NCBI GenBank assembly: GCA_032871835.1
Contig: CM065296.1
Coordinates: 9,124,001-9,188,000 of the forward strand
Direction of reading: 5' to 3'
Source of the DNA: Dipteronia dyeriana
Taxonomy: Eukaryota > Streptophyta > Magnoliopsida > Sapindales > Sapindaceae
Length of the DNA stretch: 64,000 nucleotides
The position numbers were made by a program, and so were the translations under genes. Under the pieces are notes generated by a model. It was given only the letters and a program-made list of their open reading frames with translations, was not told where the DNA came from and did not search any database. Below, piece after piece: positions 24,391 to 36,959 of the stretch. Position 1 is the stretch's first letter; every line of letters begins with the position of its first letter.

Positions 24391-25759
24391 GATATATTTC
24401 ACTATTTCCTCAACAACAAAAAAATACTAACCATCCATTTTAGAATGGAGTAAAATGATATAATTTTTTTAGCTAATTTTTTTAGAGTATTTTATTTAAT
24501 TCTAAAATTCTAAAATTCTAAAATTGTAAGATTATTTTTCAATTTCGTTTGAATCTCATGAAGTTTTAAGTATTCTCCCTAAATAAATTATTAAACCAAT
24601 TATGAATAGAAAGGTCCTCAAGAAGAAGACATCAAACTTCTTTGGGGATTAACTATTACTTTAAAGTAACTAAGTTAAAAAAAAAAAGAAAAAAGGCAAA
24701 ACAAACTTCAAGTCAACCAACATCTGATTTTATTTTACATTGCCTATCACATTGCCTGTGTACTTGAATATATTCAATCTTGCTTCTGGTTTTCATGAAA
24801 GCACTTTTGAAAAAGTAAAAAAAAAAAATATTCAAAATTAAAAACCAAAAAGCAAGAATGACGGCAAAAGTTATTTAGGTAAAGAAGTGCTTTTGATTTT
24901 CATTTACTAATTGATCATATGCTTTTGAAGGAAGAATTTTTAAACGGTTCCTAACTTCACAATGAAGTTATTTTCATTTTTAGACTTTTATTTACACCTT
25001 GTCACACTACACAATTTTCCTTTAATATTTTTATTAGAGTGATGGTATTGGCACCCCTCTACTGAACTATTTATATTTAATATTTTAAAATTTTGATTTA
25101 ATAATATAAAATTAAATGGTTTTATTAATTTTTAATTTATTTTTAGGATTACCCTTTTACATATTTTTCAAATTTAATACGCTCCTTATATTTTTCAAAA
25201 AATATAAACAATACACTTCATCTCTAATATTTATATACAGTTTTCTCTCACATTTATTCATTTAACTTGTTTATTTTTCTTATTTTATGGTAAAATCATC
25301 CTTATTAGATACAAAAAAATTTTCCGTAGTCAATTGGATTGTTGGTAATAGATTGTGAGTGTGATATTGATCGTCTGATGATTTTTTTGAGCGATTAAGT
25401 TAGGGTTTTGGTGTCGTTTCGTTTCGCCAGAGATCAAGTTTTCTTAGTTGCAATTCTTGGTGCGATTTCATTATTTTATTTTTCGTAAATAATATTAAAC
25501 TAATTTTGGAAGATCCGAAAAAAATCTACAAAAGAATTGATACAAATCATAGAATGCCTAGAAGATCCGAAAGAAAATAAAACAGAGAAAAAAAAAGAAG
25601 CAAACATGGATTTAGAATTTGAAAAGAAAAATAAAATAAACATGTGAAACAATAAAATCAATAAATACTAAACATGAGAAACATGAGATCGAGATCTGAA
25701 TGAAAATATAAACAAAAATAGTAAACATTTAGTGATTTGAAATAATCTATGTCATTAGG
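24391..25759. other. A/T-rich intergenic DNA
   Basis: No gene seen. It runs up to the 5' target duplication of the Gypsy element. A stretch at about 25,320-25,460 is slightly richer in G/C but has no frame of note. Confidence 0.4.
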
Positions 25760-26568
25760 TGTTATTGGTGAAATTTGGACGATATGACACGACAACAAAA
25801 GATAAGAGTCGGGGGTGCCACGTCATCAGAAGTCAACCTGATCGAGTCAACCCAAGTTGACCAAAGAACACTCGTCAAACCCCCCGACCAAGATAGCACA
25901 AACGGTCGGGGATGAAGACCCGATCAGGGCTACCAAGATGATCGGGGTTGAGGGCGTGATCGGGTGAAGCCGCTGATTGGGGGAAAGAGAGTTTGGTCGG
26001 GTGTAATAGGCGGTTGATTACATGACATGTGGATAACATTCAGATTTAACAAAGTCATGGCTCAAAGCACGTAAAGAATGAATCATACTAAAATGAGTTG
26101 ACAAGAAGAATATTTTGATGAGGAAGTAAATTTACTTATAGATATCAAAGTATAGACTAGGCAAGAGGTCCAATACAATCGAAACACAATCAACGATAGA
26201 TAAGGAAAAAGGGAAACACGACTCCAATAAGTTAGAGTTTCATTTAATTACGGGAACTTTTAGTACTTCTACATCAAGAATTAGGGTTCTATGCATGTAC
26301 AAATAGACTCAAATAACACCCACAAAAGGGTGAACGTCAATTAAGCATATAAGAGAGCAAGCAAGATTGTGTGTGTATTTTTTTGCCAGCTTAGTGGATT
26401 CTTTTTTCTCTCGCTGTTATAGGCAACCGTGGATGTTTTCCCGCATTGGGGTTTTACCACGTAAAATCTTGTGTTTTTTCTCGCTTTTTGTTTATTTTGG
26501 TTTACAATTTGATTACTTATTCATATTATCTGTTTGAAGAATAGTTAATCCAAAAATCGCTGTCAACA
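25760..26568 (+). repeat. 5' LTR of the Gypsy element
   Basis: Begins TGTTATTGGTGAAA and ends CTGTCAACA, matching 36,100-36,903. The position aligned with the TATA box of the 3' LTR reads TACAAATA (about 26,298), so the promoter of the upstream copy appears mutated. A possible primer-binding site starts just after it (AACTAGCGCTAGAAGAAGG, about 26,569), but the priming tRNA was not identified. Confidence 0.85.
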
Positions 26569-27339
26569 ACTAGCGCTAGAAGAAGGGGGGATGAACATCC
26601 GTTAGCATTAAGTTTCGATAGTTAATTCAAAGAAAGGTTTGCGAGAAGCGATATCATGGCCACTAGCAGAGACAAGAGTTTATCTCCGCACAACACCGAC
26701 ATCTCGCGTGGTGCTAATGCCCTCAATCCTATTGATGTCAGCGTTGCTGGAGAAGATCCATCCTCAAGGACCCCACCATCAACCAAACCTGACGCCGTTA
26801 CATCCATAGGTGTAACTGTTGGTATTTCCCTAGATGCGTTCCTGTAAATCTAGGAATCCCTACGGAAAGTCATTGATGACGCCGCTAGATAGGAAATCAA
26901 CATAACGGTCACTGTAACATAACGGTCACTGCTAATTTGAGTTCACCATATTAACTCTCTACGCCGGTGGTAGCCCAGGATCTGAAGATACACTCTGAAA
27001 TAGTGGCAACCACTCTGGGAGCACCCGAAAATTTTAGGAGAGATAAGACAGAGTGTCATGAAAAAAAAGGGACGTTCTTACTGAAGAAGCGATCACCAAG
27101 AAGACCGAGGAGCATAGAGAGTCCAATTCGTAGAAAAACGTAGAGAGGTATGATCGAACATAAACTTACCCCGAGCAGATAGATAGGTACGATGGCTGGA
27201 GGAAAAGGTCCCGCTCGAATTCAAATGTCGAAGAAACTGCCTCCAGAAGGCACAGAAATCCAGCCCCCATGGTCAGACGTGATCCCTTCGGTACCCAGAT
27301 CACCAGGCGAATCCCTAGAGACCCATACGGGCTCACTAT

Positions 27340-28520
27340 CCGCCAAAATTTTGACGAGTATTAAGAGCCTAAAGGGGAGTGAGAGGTCCTCCTTAGAAGA
27401 ATAGAGGCCTTTGAGCGAAGGCAGAACTTGGAAAACCCACTGATTGGAAATTTTGAAAGTTCATTTGCTGATTCTATAAGGCAGACCCGTTTTTCCAAAA
27501 AATTCAAGATGCCGCATGTGGAATAATTCAAGGACAATATTGATATGTAGGAGCATGTAAGAAGGTACCAGAGCACAATGACACAATACGATTATGATGA
27601 TGTTCTCATGTGTCAAATGTTCTCGCAAACCTTGGGAGATCAAGGATCTAGGTGGTTTGAAGGACTGTCAACATGTTCCATAAGAAACTTTGAGGAATTG
27701 ATACAAACTTTCACTAGGAAATTTATGGGAAATATCCAGCGAAGGAATTCCATATCAGCCTTGTCAACCTTAAAGCAAAGGAAGCATGAGAAACTGAAGG
27801 ATTACCTAACTAGATTCTCACAAGAAGTGTCAGAAGTGCAGGATCCCAATGATGATGCGGTAGTGTCAGCATTTATTAACAGTTTATAGCTCAACCATTT
27901 AACCCTAAGTTTGAGACAAAAGAGGTTGACCACGTACACGAGCATGGTAGACTATGTAGGAGGATATGCCATGGCGGAAGAGGAGCAACTAGCTTACGGT
28001 GGAGAACTTATAAATGGGGGTTTGCCCAAGAGCGCCAAAAATATAAAGATGACAGCTCGAAGAGTTGAATCAAATGGGACTAGAAAGGTAACGTGGGAAA
28101 GGGTAAGGATGGACGTAAAGACGACGACAAAGGTGACAAGCACTTCAAGCAGCAATACACCAATTATATCCCGTCAGTTAGAAGGCAAGAGGAGATCTTA
28201 AATATGATAGAGGATAAGAATTTGTATAAGAAGCCCCCAAGACGGTCAAGCTTTGCTAGGAGAGACACCATCAAATATTACAAGTTTCATCAAGAGAATG
28301 GTCAGGAAACATCCAAGTGCTATCAACTGTGGGACTACATCAAAAAAATGATCAGAGAAGGAAACCTCAAAGACATGATCCTTAGAAGCCGGGATAACCA
28401 GTATAAGGATACCCCGATAGAGGAGTGCGACGGAAACCAAAGGAGCCCTAGAAAAAATTCGAATAACGGTGCAATTAACACCATCTTTGGTGGACCGCAC
28501 ACCGGGGCTAGCAGTTGAGA
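27340..28520 (+). pseudogene. Gag of the Gypsy element, decayed
   Basis: The capsid-like Retrotrans_gag core is read at about 27,480-27,890: KKFKMPHVE, a region like YQSTMTQYDYDDVLMCQMF, WFEGL and IQTFTRKF, in the usual order. Stops occur inside and after the core (for example two near 27,522-27,552 and one at 27,887). The frame shifts near 28,090 and then continues through a basic segment. That segment leads to KYYKFHQENGQETSKCYQL, the family's Cys/His-containing C-terminal part, and ends with NTIFGGPHTG. The protein would have formed the retrotransposon particle, but no intact frame remains. Confidence 0.8.
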
Positions 28521-28559
28521 AAGAAAGATCGAGGTCCGATAAGCCATAGATGGGTAGAG

Positions 28560-31500
28560 GAATCTGGAAGTAAATTTGTTAGGCCCCGACTAGATACAAT
28601 TAAAATAAGGATGAGACCCCATGGTCTTTACTAAGGCAGACATACATGGATCGGAGGTGAAGCTGAATGATGCGATTGTCGTGTCAGTTAGAGTGGGACA
28701 CATGGAGGTAAGAAGAGTGTTGATTGACAATGGGAGCTCAGCAGATATCTTGAGTGTGGAAGTGTTTGACCAACTTGAGTTACAAAGAAAAGACCTCCAG
28801 CCCCTCAAGGTCTCATTAAGAGGCTTTTGAGGAGCAAATGTAAGATCACTGAGAACAGTGAGGTTACTTGCAGAGATTGGGAACTTTCCCTGCACTAAAA
28901 CTGTGTTGCTGGATTTTATGGTCGCGAATGTGAAAAACTGGTCGTACAACGTCTTGCTGGATATGTCTTTCTTAAATAAATCAAAATCCATGACAGTCAC
29001 CTACGCATTGACAGTAAAGTTCCCAACAGAGGCGGGGGTGGGTGCCATAAAATTTTTACAATAAAAGGCAATGAAAGCCAATGTAGTTGTATACAGGGAA
29101 AAACATAACCAAGTGTGATGCAGATAGATATCCGAAGAGATAATGAAGGATCAAAGATGGATGAAGGAGATGACTCGGTAGAAACAAGGGAGACATCTCT
29201 GAAAGACGAGAATGACCAGGAAGATGAGTCGATCGAGGATGTCATGATTGACGAGGGTAATCCCGATCAGACAATAAAACTGGGGGCCTAGTTGATAGAG
29301 GAAGTTCGGGATAGGATGATTAGCCTGCTGAAAGAGTATAAAGACGTGTTCGCTTGGAAACACGAATACATGCCAAGGATCGACCCAAAGATAATTTCAT
29401 ACAATTTAACGGTTGATCCCGATCGAAAACCAGTCATCCGGATGAGAAGACGGTTTAACCCGGAAAAGAGCAAGGCCATTAAAGAAGCAGTCGAGAAGTT
29501 ATTGGCAACATGATCCATAAGGGAAGTAAAGTACTCTGAATGGGTTGCTAATGTGGTGCTAGTAAAAAAGAAGAACGACTAGTGGAGGATGTGTGTGGAT
29601 TTCACTGACCTCAATAAAGCATGTCCAAATGATAGCTTCCCTTTGCCTCAGATTGACCATTTGGTGGATGCAACATTCGTTCATGAATTATTGAGTTTTA
29701 TGGATGCGTACTCGAGTTACAACCAGATCTGAATATTATAACCCGATGAAGATAAAACATCCTTCACAACTGATCAGGGGTTATACTGTTACAAAGTTAT
29801 ACCTTTTGGTCTCAAGAATGCCGGGGTGACCTCCTAGAGACTAATAAATAAGATGTTCGCCCGACAGATCAACAGAAATATAGAGGCGTATGTAGAAGAC
29901 ATGCTAACAAAGAGCATAACGTCTGAAAAACATGCAGAAGATCTCATGGAAATGTTCGAGGTGTTAAGAAGGTTCGACATGAAGCTCAATCCAAATAAGT
30001 GTGTTTTTGGGGTACGTTCGGGAAGATTCCTAGGATTCCAGGTTCATCAGAGAGGAATCAAAGTAAACCTGGAAAAAAATAAAGGCATTGGAAGAAATGA
30101 GGTCCCTAAAGACATTTAAGGAAATTCAAAGGTTAACAGGTTGCTTTGCGTCTCTGAACCGATTCATAAGCAAATTTACATACAAGTGTTTGCCCTTTTC
30201 TAGGGTAATCAAGAAGGGCAAGGGATAAAATGGAATGATGAGTATGAGCAGGCGTTTCAAAAGATCAAGGAGTACATAGGTAAAACATTAATCTTATATA
30301 AACCCCTTGAAAGAGAAATGCTCTACCTATACCTGTCAGTGACAGCTGTGGCGACAAAGTCGGTGCTGGTCAGGCTGGATGATGGAGTACATAAGACAGT
30401 TTACTATACAAGTAAGGCTTTACTACCAGCCGAGACAGGATACTTATAGGCCGAACAGATGGCATTGGCGCTAGTAACTACAGCAAGAAAGTTGAGACAA
30501 TATTTTCAAGCTTATAAGATTGAGGTCTTCACAGATTGCCCACTAAAACAGATTCTATCTAAATCTGAAGTGTCTGGGAGGTTAATAAAATAGGCAGTGG
30601 AACTGAGTGAGTTCAATATAACATATTTGCCAAGAGCCGTAATAAAGGGGCAAGTGGTAGCCGACCTAGTCACTGAGTTCGTCGAACCAAACAGTGAGGT
30701 TATCAGGCTGCTGAAAGAGAAAGAAGAATTTATCTAGAAACTGCATGTGGATGGATCGTCAAACACGTATGGCAGCGGGGTCAGTATAATGATATCTACC
30801 TCAGAAGGTGATCAGGTAGAATATGTCTTACGGTTTGACTTCAAAGCCACCAACAACATGGCCAAATACGAGGCACTTTTGGCAGGGCTTAGAGTTTGCA
30901 CGACACTGGGAGCAAATGAGTTGAAGATATTCAGTGATTCGCAGATGGTGGTAAACCAAATTCTGGATGAAAATCAAGCCAAAGACAACAACATGGTTGT
31001 TTATCTAGGGATAGCCAAGATGTTACTTGGAAGGTTCAAGGCTTATAGAATTACTCAGATCTCGAGGGAGAATAATGAAAAGGCAGACGCTTTGTCAAAA
31101 TTGACATCGGCTACTATTAGTATACGGTCAAAAACCATCTCAGTTGCTCACTTCAAAAGGCCGAACATCGAGGATCAATAAGAGGTATTGAAGGTATGAA
31201 CGGTTGAAGAAAAGCAGGTCACTTGGATGACCTTGACCGGGGGATATCTGGCGAATGGAATGCTCCCAGTAGAAGTAATTGAGGCAAAACGCCTCAGGTG
31301 TAGAACTACCAAATACTCAATGGTCGGAGGAGAATTTTACATGAGAGGATTTTTAAAGGCCTTACGGAGGTGTGTTTGCCCAATAGATGACAAACAAATA
31401 TTAGAAAGTATCCACGGGGGAGGGGGTGTGGGAACCACTTCGGGGGTAAAAACCTAGCACACAAGAATCTCAGACAAGGTTTCTACTAACCGACTATATT

Positions 31501-32520
31501 CCAAGATGTTCAGGTAGTTGCGGATCAGTGTGGTAGCTACCAAAGGATATCTAATGACATTAGGAGGCCCCCCGAGCAGTTGAAGAACCTGTCATCACCT
31601 TGACCATTTGCCATGTGGGGGCTAGATTTGATTGGCCCAATGCCAACAGTTACCAAAGGAGGAGCAAAGCACGCTATTGTAGCCGTGGACTACTTCACAA
31701 AGTAGGTCGAGGCAGAAACGCTAGTGCATATAATCGAGGCTAACACGACTAGTTTCGTGAAGAAAAATATTATCTATCGATTTGGAATCCCAGACACAAT
31801 AATCACAGACAACGGGGCCAAGTTCGACAGTGACAACTTCAGAAACATGTGTCAGGACTTTGGCATAAAAAATTTTAACGCCATATCGGCGCATCCTCAA
31901 ACCAATGACCAGACAAAAATGATAAATAAGATAATTAAGCATACCTTAAAGGCAAAGCTGGATGCTAAGAAAGGGAACTGGGCAGATAAGTTACACGAAG
32001 TATTATGGGCATATCGAACCACAAAAAGAACTTCGACAGGATAGACCCCCTATTCACTAGCATTCGGGATAGAGACAGTGATTCCAGTTGAAATAGTTCA
32101 TAATTCACCAAGGTTACAACTCTTCCATCCTGAAGCAAATGTGAAAATGCTAGAATATAACCTAAACGAGTTAGAAGAAAAAAGGGACCTATCGAGGGTA
32201 AAGAACGCTGCCTATCAGTAAAAGGCAGCCATATATTACAACTGACACGTCCGAGTTAGAAGATTCCAGCTCGGAGATCTAGTTTTAAGGAGAGTATCAA
32301 CCAATACGAGGGATAAATCAGCTGGATCATTAGCAGATAAGTGGGAAGGACCATACCAAGTGGTCGGGTTGGCCGGCCAGAGAGCATACTGCCTTGTTCG
32401 ACCGTAAAGGAGCGAGCTACCCAGGTCATATAATGCTCAGTACTTAAAGATGTTCTACAAAAGCCCCTTTGTAGGAACAATTTCAAAAGTTAAGAATGGT
32501 GTTCCAAGCTTGCTTTCGTT
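28560..32520 (+). pseudogene. Pol polyprotein of the Gypsy element, decayed
   Basis: Domains in order: aspartic protease (VLIDNGSSADIL, about 28,718-28,755); reverse transcriptase (from about 29,290, with FPLPQID, FMDAYSSYNQI, IPFGLKNA and an active-site box reading YVED rather than YVDD, 29,889-29,900); a connection region with YYTSKALLPAE; RNase H (VDGSSNTYGSG, about 30,750, to KADALSKL); integrase (WGLDLIGPMP, about 31,620; ITDNGAKF, about 31,800; then HPQTNDQTK where HPQxNGQxE is usual). At least eight stops and several frameshifts interrupt it. The RT aspartate and integrase glutamate replacements would each inactivate the enzyme. Confidence 0.85.
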
Positions 32521-33540
32521 TACAAAAGCAATCCCGAGAAACCTAGGAATCATTTAGCGTCGACAGGAATGCCCGGGAGGCCCGGTGAAAGGGTTAAAAA
32601 CATATGCCGTAAATACAGCGTATACTCACCGAAACTAGCTGGGTGTAATGAAACACTGTTAGGGCATCTTCAGGCCATAAGAACCAGATGGGATACGCTA
32701 AGAGTTGAATAGGGAATAAAATATCGATGCCAAAAACGGTTGCTAGTAAAATACAAGCGCTCGTAAAGATAGCATGATATAAGCCACCCCATTGCTACAT
32801 ATCTTGATCAACAGACTATTGGGAGACATCTCAATGACTTAAATGACAGATAAAAGACAAGTGTCTATAAACTAAATATCATGTAAATGGTCTATAGGAG
32901 AACACTACTTGACATAAAAGTAAAGCAGCGAGTTGGTCGGGGGTTGAACTGTCGATCGGGCCAAAATAAACGGCTCACTCGATTCTGCCTAATAGCAGGG
33001 TTGAGATAAACCTCGACACGCATAGTTGCTTGGCCAAAGTAAGGATGATAGACTTAATATAGTTAGTCCTGGCCACGCTGAAGGTACTTGGTTTAGAACT
33101 GTGTATCCAAACCAAGCCTGACTAAAAAACGAACAAACAACCAATAAACGGTTACAACCACATTGTGTTAATACGACTTCAATCAAGTCAATCAACTCGG
33201 GGTAAGGTATTACACATAGTTCAAGTCGACTTATAACAACAACCATGATAAAAAATAAGTGATCAAAGGGTTTTCGGCTGCAATCGAAATAATTAACTTG
33301 GTAAAAGCTAGTATACATAGTTCAAGTTAACAAACGGTTATAATCATCCCCAAAACGCTTGGTTATTAGTTGCTCGAACCAACTGAAGTCTCCAAGTGAT
33401 CCCAATCATGCCACAAAGTGTCCAACACAAATGAAATTTATTAAGAAACAAACAAAAAAGGAAACAGACTTTATTAATGTAAAAAAAACGAGACAAATTA
33501 CAAAGCTACAGTTATGTTAACAAAAGGCAAGGAAAGAAAG
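32521..33540. other. Spacer between pol and antisense gene
   Basis: Internal, apparently non-coding DNA of the retrotransposon. No frame shows recognisable protein sequence. Confidence 0.5.
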
Positions 33541-35718
33541 CTAAGCGTCTGGAGTACTAGAAGGACCCTCAGGTTCAGATCCACCAGGAGGAAGGTCATC
33601 AACCCAGTAGTCTTTGCTCATATTTCCAAAATTCGGTCAACGATGTGATCTTCTGGGTCGTCAACCATGAATGGAGAATATTTTGTGTCTGACTAAGGGA
33701 CAACATCAACTCCCATGATCAGGGCACCACTCTTTTCATCAGTATGGAAAGCCACCAAAGAAGACTTATAAGGGAGTTCTAGGTGCATAGGATGAGGATT
33801 CTTCCCGATGGATCTACTGTAAGCTTTCCACCTGGTCTTCTGATTCTCTATGGCCTCTAAGGACTTTTTTTTATGCCTTTTCATAGTTCTGTCCCATTTC
33901 CGACGGGCCTCCCCTGTGGACCTCTTCTTGCCACCAAAAAATACTCGAGCAGTGGCCAAACCTCTCTCGAATTTTCTCAGCATAACAACGTCAAAGGCTG
34001 AAGACCTCTTGTAGGGATCCACGTGTTGGACTTCGAGGGTTGACCTGGTCTTCTAGGAGATCACTTCCATACTGACTTGTTACTGCTTTAGGTCCTTCGT
34101 TAAGTGCTCATGGTGGATTCGAGCCTCCTCAGATGCCTGTTGCGCCTCAAGCATAACTTGTTGAACAGAGGTAAAGGTATTTTGGGCAATCCGGGTCTCC
34201 GTTTTGAGTTTGTATGCAGCTGTTTCAGCTAGGATGACCCTATATTCAAGCTCAGCGCTTCGCAACACTGCCCTCGCAACTCTCTTCGCTAGCTCAACAT
34301 TCCGGGTGGTGAACTCTCTAGGGGTTATCTCAGCAGCAGAGGCCTTATTTTGAACGTTGGCTATGGTCTTCCTCAGAGCAACCTCAGTCGCAACGTGAGC
34401 CTTCAGCTTCTCCTTGTACTGTTTAACTCTAAAGGCACTGGTAGAGAAAGACTTAAGAGCATCACCCTTCTCAGCCAACAACTTGTTTCTTTTGATCAAC
34501 CAAGGCTCGAGTTAGCTCATCCATAACCTGAAAAAAGAAGTAAGAATTAAGGAAGATGTCAAACACGGATGCAAAAAGTAACACAGGAAACACTTACAAA
34601 AACTCTGTTGTTGAAGATCATGCAAATCCGTTTGGAGGTACTGGCAGCTCTGGCTTCCCTCAAGTATCCATCGTCGATATACCCCTCGCCAGCTAACATT
34701 GATTGAAGCATGGAGAGGTGATAGGTGTGAGAGCTACTCAAGCGGGAAAGATTGGAACACCTAAAAACATGAGCAGTCGAGAGAGCTTAAGGAGTAGGTT
34801 CGTCATGCCTGGACATGGCAGTGATCGGGAGACCCGTTTGAAGGGTTGGGCCTGTAAAATCTTACACCTTTAAATATCCAGCACCCTCTCCGACCTGAGA
34901 GACAGTTGTAAGGGACTTTAAACCCTTCCCCTCAGAGATTTGACCTTCACTTACACCATTCTGAGGAAGGGACTCGGGAGGTGTGATAGAGAGAGCATCC
35001 CCAGATTGCCTCACTCCAACATCATCAACCAGATTAACTGCAGCACCAGTCCTTGATTTGAGCATCGGGAGAAGTGATTGTTCCTCAGTGACATCAAGCA
35101 ATTACTCATCAAGAACTGCTCCCCCGAGTTGTGCACACCATAATCAGATTCATAGTCAGTAAAGATTATCTGACGTTTAATGGAGAACTGCATGAGGGCC
35201 TTCCTTGGGCAATGTATGAGCAGATCTACGGAAGGACGATCTGATTGAACCTGAGAAGGCTCAAGATAAGTAGAAGACATTGCTAGATCATCTGCCTTGA
35301 CTATATCAGATGAGAGGGAAGAAGATGTGGCAGTTACCCGATCGTCTCTTTTCTTTGACCGCTACTATCGTAAAATTAGGTTAGTCAGGGTCTCTTGATC
35401 ATTCTCCTCTTCCTCATCTAGATTGATGGGATCAACCCTCGATTGGGATGGAAATGGGTCAGCAACACATGAAGCCTCCACTTTCTTACGAATGGCCTCA
35501 AGGGCGGAGAATCCTTCCACAGTCTTGGCCACTTTGCTTCCAGGGATCTTTTCACCTAATTCCGCTTTACGGGACTTGTCCTTGCTTGACTTATCCCTGG
35601 TAGGTCTATCCTAGCTCGACCTCTCCCTACTAGACCTCTCTCAGCCAGATTCTTCTGGGGTAGATCGTACCCGGGCGGACCTATCCCTAAGGGCTTGCTC
35701 ACCAGCGATGATGTCCAT
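33541..35718 (-). pseudogene. Spliced antisense gene of the Gypsy element
   Basis: Minus strand, between pol and the 3' LTR. It begins MDIIAGEQALRDRSARVRST at 35,718 with an Arg/Ser/Lys-rich N-terminus, then an acidic stretch. Next comes a segment with SHTYHLSMLQSMLAGEGYID, up to a 70-base intron (34,597-34,528, GTAAGT to TTTCAG). Exon 2 opens MDELTRAL and continues into a long Ala/Glu/Lys-rich predicted coiled coil (about 34,499-34,080), then a basic region (RRKWDRTMKRHKKKS). It ends acidic with DYWVDDLPPGGSEPEG and a stop at 33,541-33,543. About six in-frame stops and at least two frameshifts make it a pseudogene. Antisense ORFs at this place are known in Tat-lineage elements; their function is unknown. 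I do not recognise a named domain. Confidence 0.65.
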
Positions 35719-36099
35719 CTCGTATACTGGGAAGGAAGCAAAAAAAAGTTTGAAGAAGAAAAAACTAGGGTTTCTTTTACGAAGAGGATCTATGAAGTCG
35801 TGTGAGGGAAATGAAAAGTTTCGAATTATATATAGAAGTGAATGGCATCATCAGAGTACACACACGCCACCAGACGAAAGTAGAAGTAGGTGAACGAAAT
35901 TCAAAAATCACGCGTCGTTTAAAATTCCAAAAGGTGGTTAAATGATTGCGTCAGCCGAAATGAGCGTAATTGATAGCTGTAAAACATTAAATATGTATTA
36001 ATGAGCTACGAGACGAGAAAAAAGAACAAATTAAACACACTTCACCCAGTGAGCTCTATTTGGTACGAGATACTCGGTCTCGTATGTTTAAGCTGATAT
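35719..36099. other. Short region between antisense gene and 3' LTR
   Basis: Probably holds the antisense gene's promoter and the polypurine tract. I see no convincing polypurine run directly before 36,100, so either the tract has mutated or the LTR start is a few bases off. Confidence 0.4.
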
Positions 36100-36903
36100 T
36101 GTTATTGATGAAAGATGATGTGACACCACAACAGAAGATAAGAGTATGGGGTGCCACGTCAACAGAAGTCAACTTGATCGAGTCAACCAAAGTTGACCAA
36201 AGAACACTCGTCAAACCCCCAGACCAAGATAGCACAAACGGTCAAGCAGGAAGACCCCGATCGGAGCTACCAAGATGATCAGGGTTGAGGCCGTGATCGG
36301 GTGAAGCCGTTGATCGAGGGAAAGAGTTTGGTTGGGTGTAATAGGCGGTCGGTTGCATGATACGTAGACAACATTCAGATTTAACAAAGTCACTGCTCAA
36401 AGCACGTAGATAATGAATCCTACTAAAATATGGTGTCTAGAAGAATATTTTTATGAGGAAGTAAATTTCCTTATAGATATCAAAGTCTAGACTAGGCAAG
36501 AATTTCAATACAATCGAAACAAAATCAATGAAAGATAAGGAAGAAGGGAAACACGATTCCATTAAGATAGCTTTTCATTTAATTACAAGATCTTTCATTT
36601 CTGTTACATCAAGAATTAGGGTTTTATGCATGTATAAATAGACCCAAATAACACCCACATAAGGATGAACGTCAATTAAACATATAAGAGAGCAAGGAAG
36701 ATTGTGTGTGTAATTTTTTGTCAGCTTAGTGGATTCTTTTTTCTCTCGCCGTTATCAGCAGAAGTGGATGTTTCCCCGCCTTGGGGTTTTACCACGTAAA
36801 ATCTTGTATTTTTTCTCGCTTTTTGTTTAGTTTGGTTTACAGTTTGATTACTTATTCATATTATCTGTTTGACGAGTGGTTAATCTAAAAGTCACTGTCA
36901 ATA
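36100..36903 (+). repeat. 3' LTR of the Gypsy element
   Basis: Begins TGTTATTGATGAAA and ends CTGTCAATA, where the 5' LTR has CTGTCAACA. The terminal CA has thus become TA, a likely C-to-T change. It keeps a TATA box (TATAAATA at 36,633-36,640) and the shared region GGGGTTTTACCACGTAAAAT further on. Confidence 0.85.
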
Positions 36904-36959
36904 TTAGTTTTGAAATAAGAAAAAGTGGGGTTTTATTAGTTTTACTTTTGTTAATAGAC

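Larger units (their letters stand above)
25760..36903 (+). mobile_element. Ty3/Gypsy LTR retrotransposon, probably Tat lineage
   Basis: An 11.1-kb element with two LTRs of about 805 bp, decayed gag and pol in the order gag, protease, reverse transcriptase, RNase H, integrase (the Ty3/Gypsy order), and an antisense gene before the 3' LTR. The flanks read TTAGG (25,755-25,759) and TTAGT (36,904-36,908), a near-perfect 5-bp target duplication. Assignment to Tat rests on the long gag C-terminus ending in an INTIFGG-like segment, the type of RNase H after the connection region, and the antisense ORF, all reported for that lineage. Many stops and frameshifts make it non-autonomous. Stretches of the two LTRs compared by eye differ at about one base in ten, implying an old insertion. 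Confidence 0.88.
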
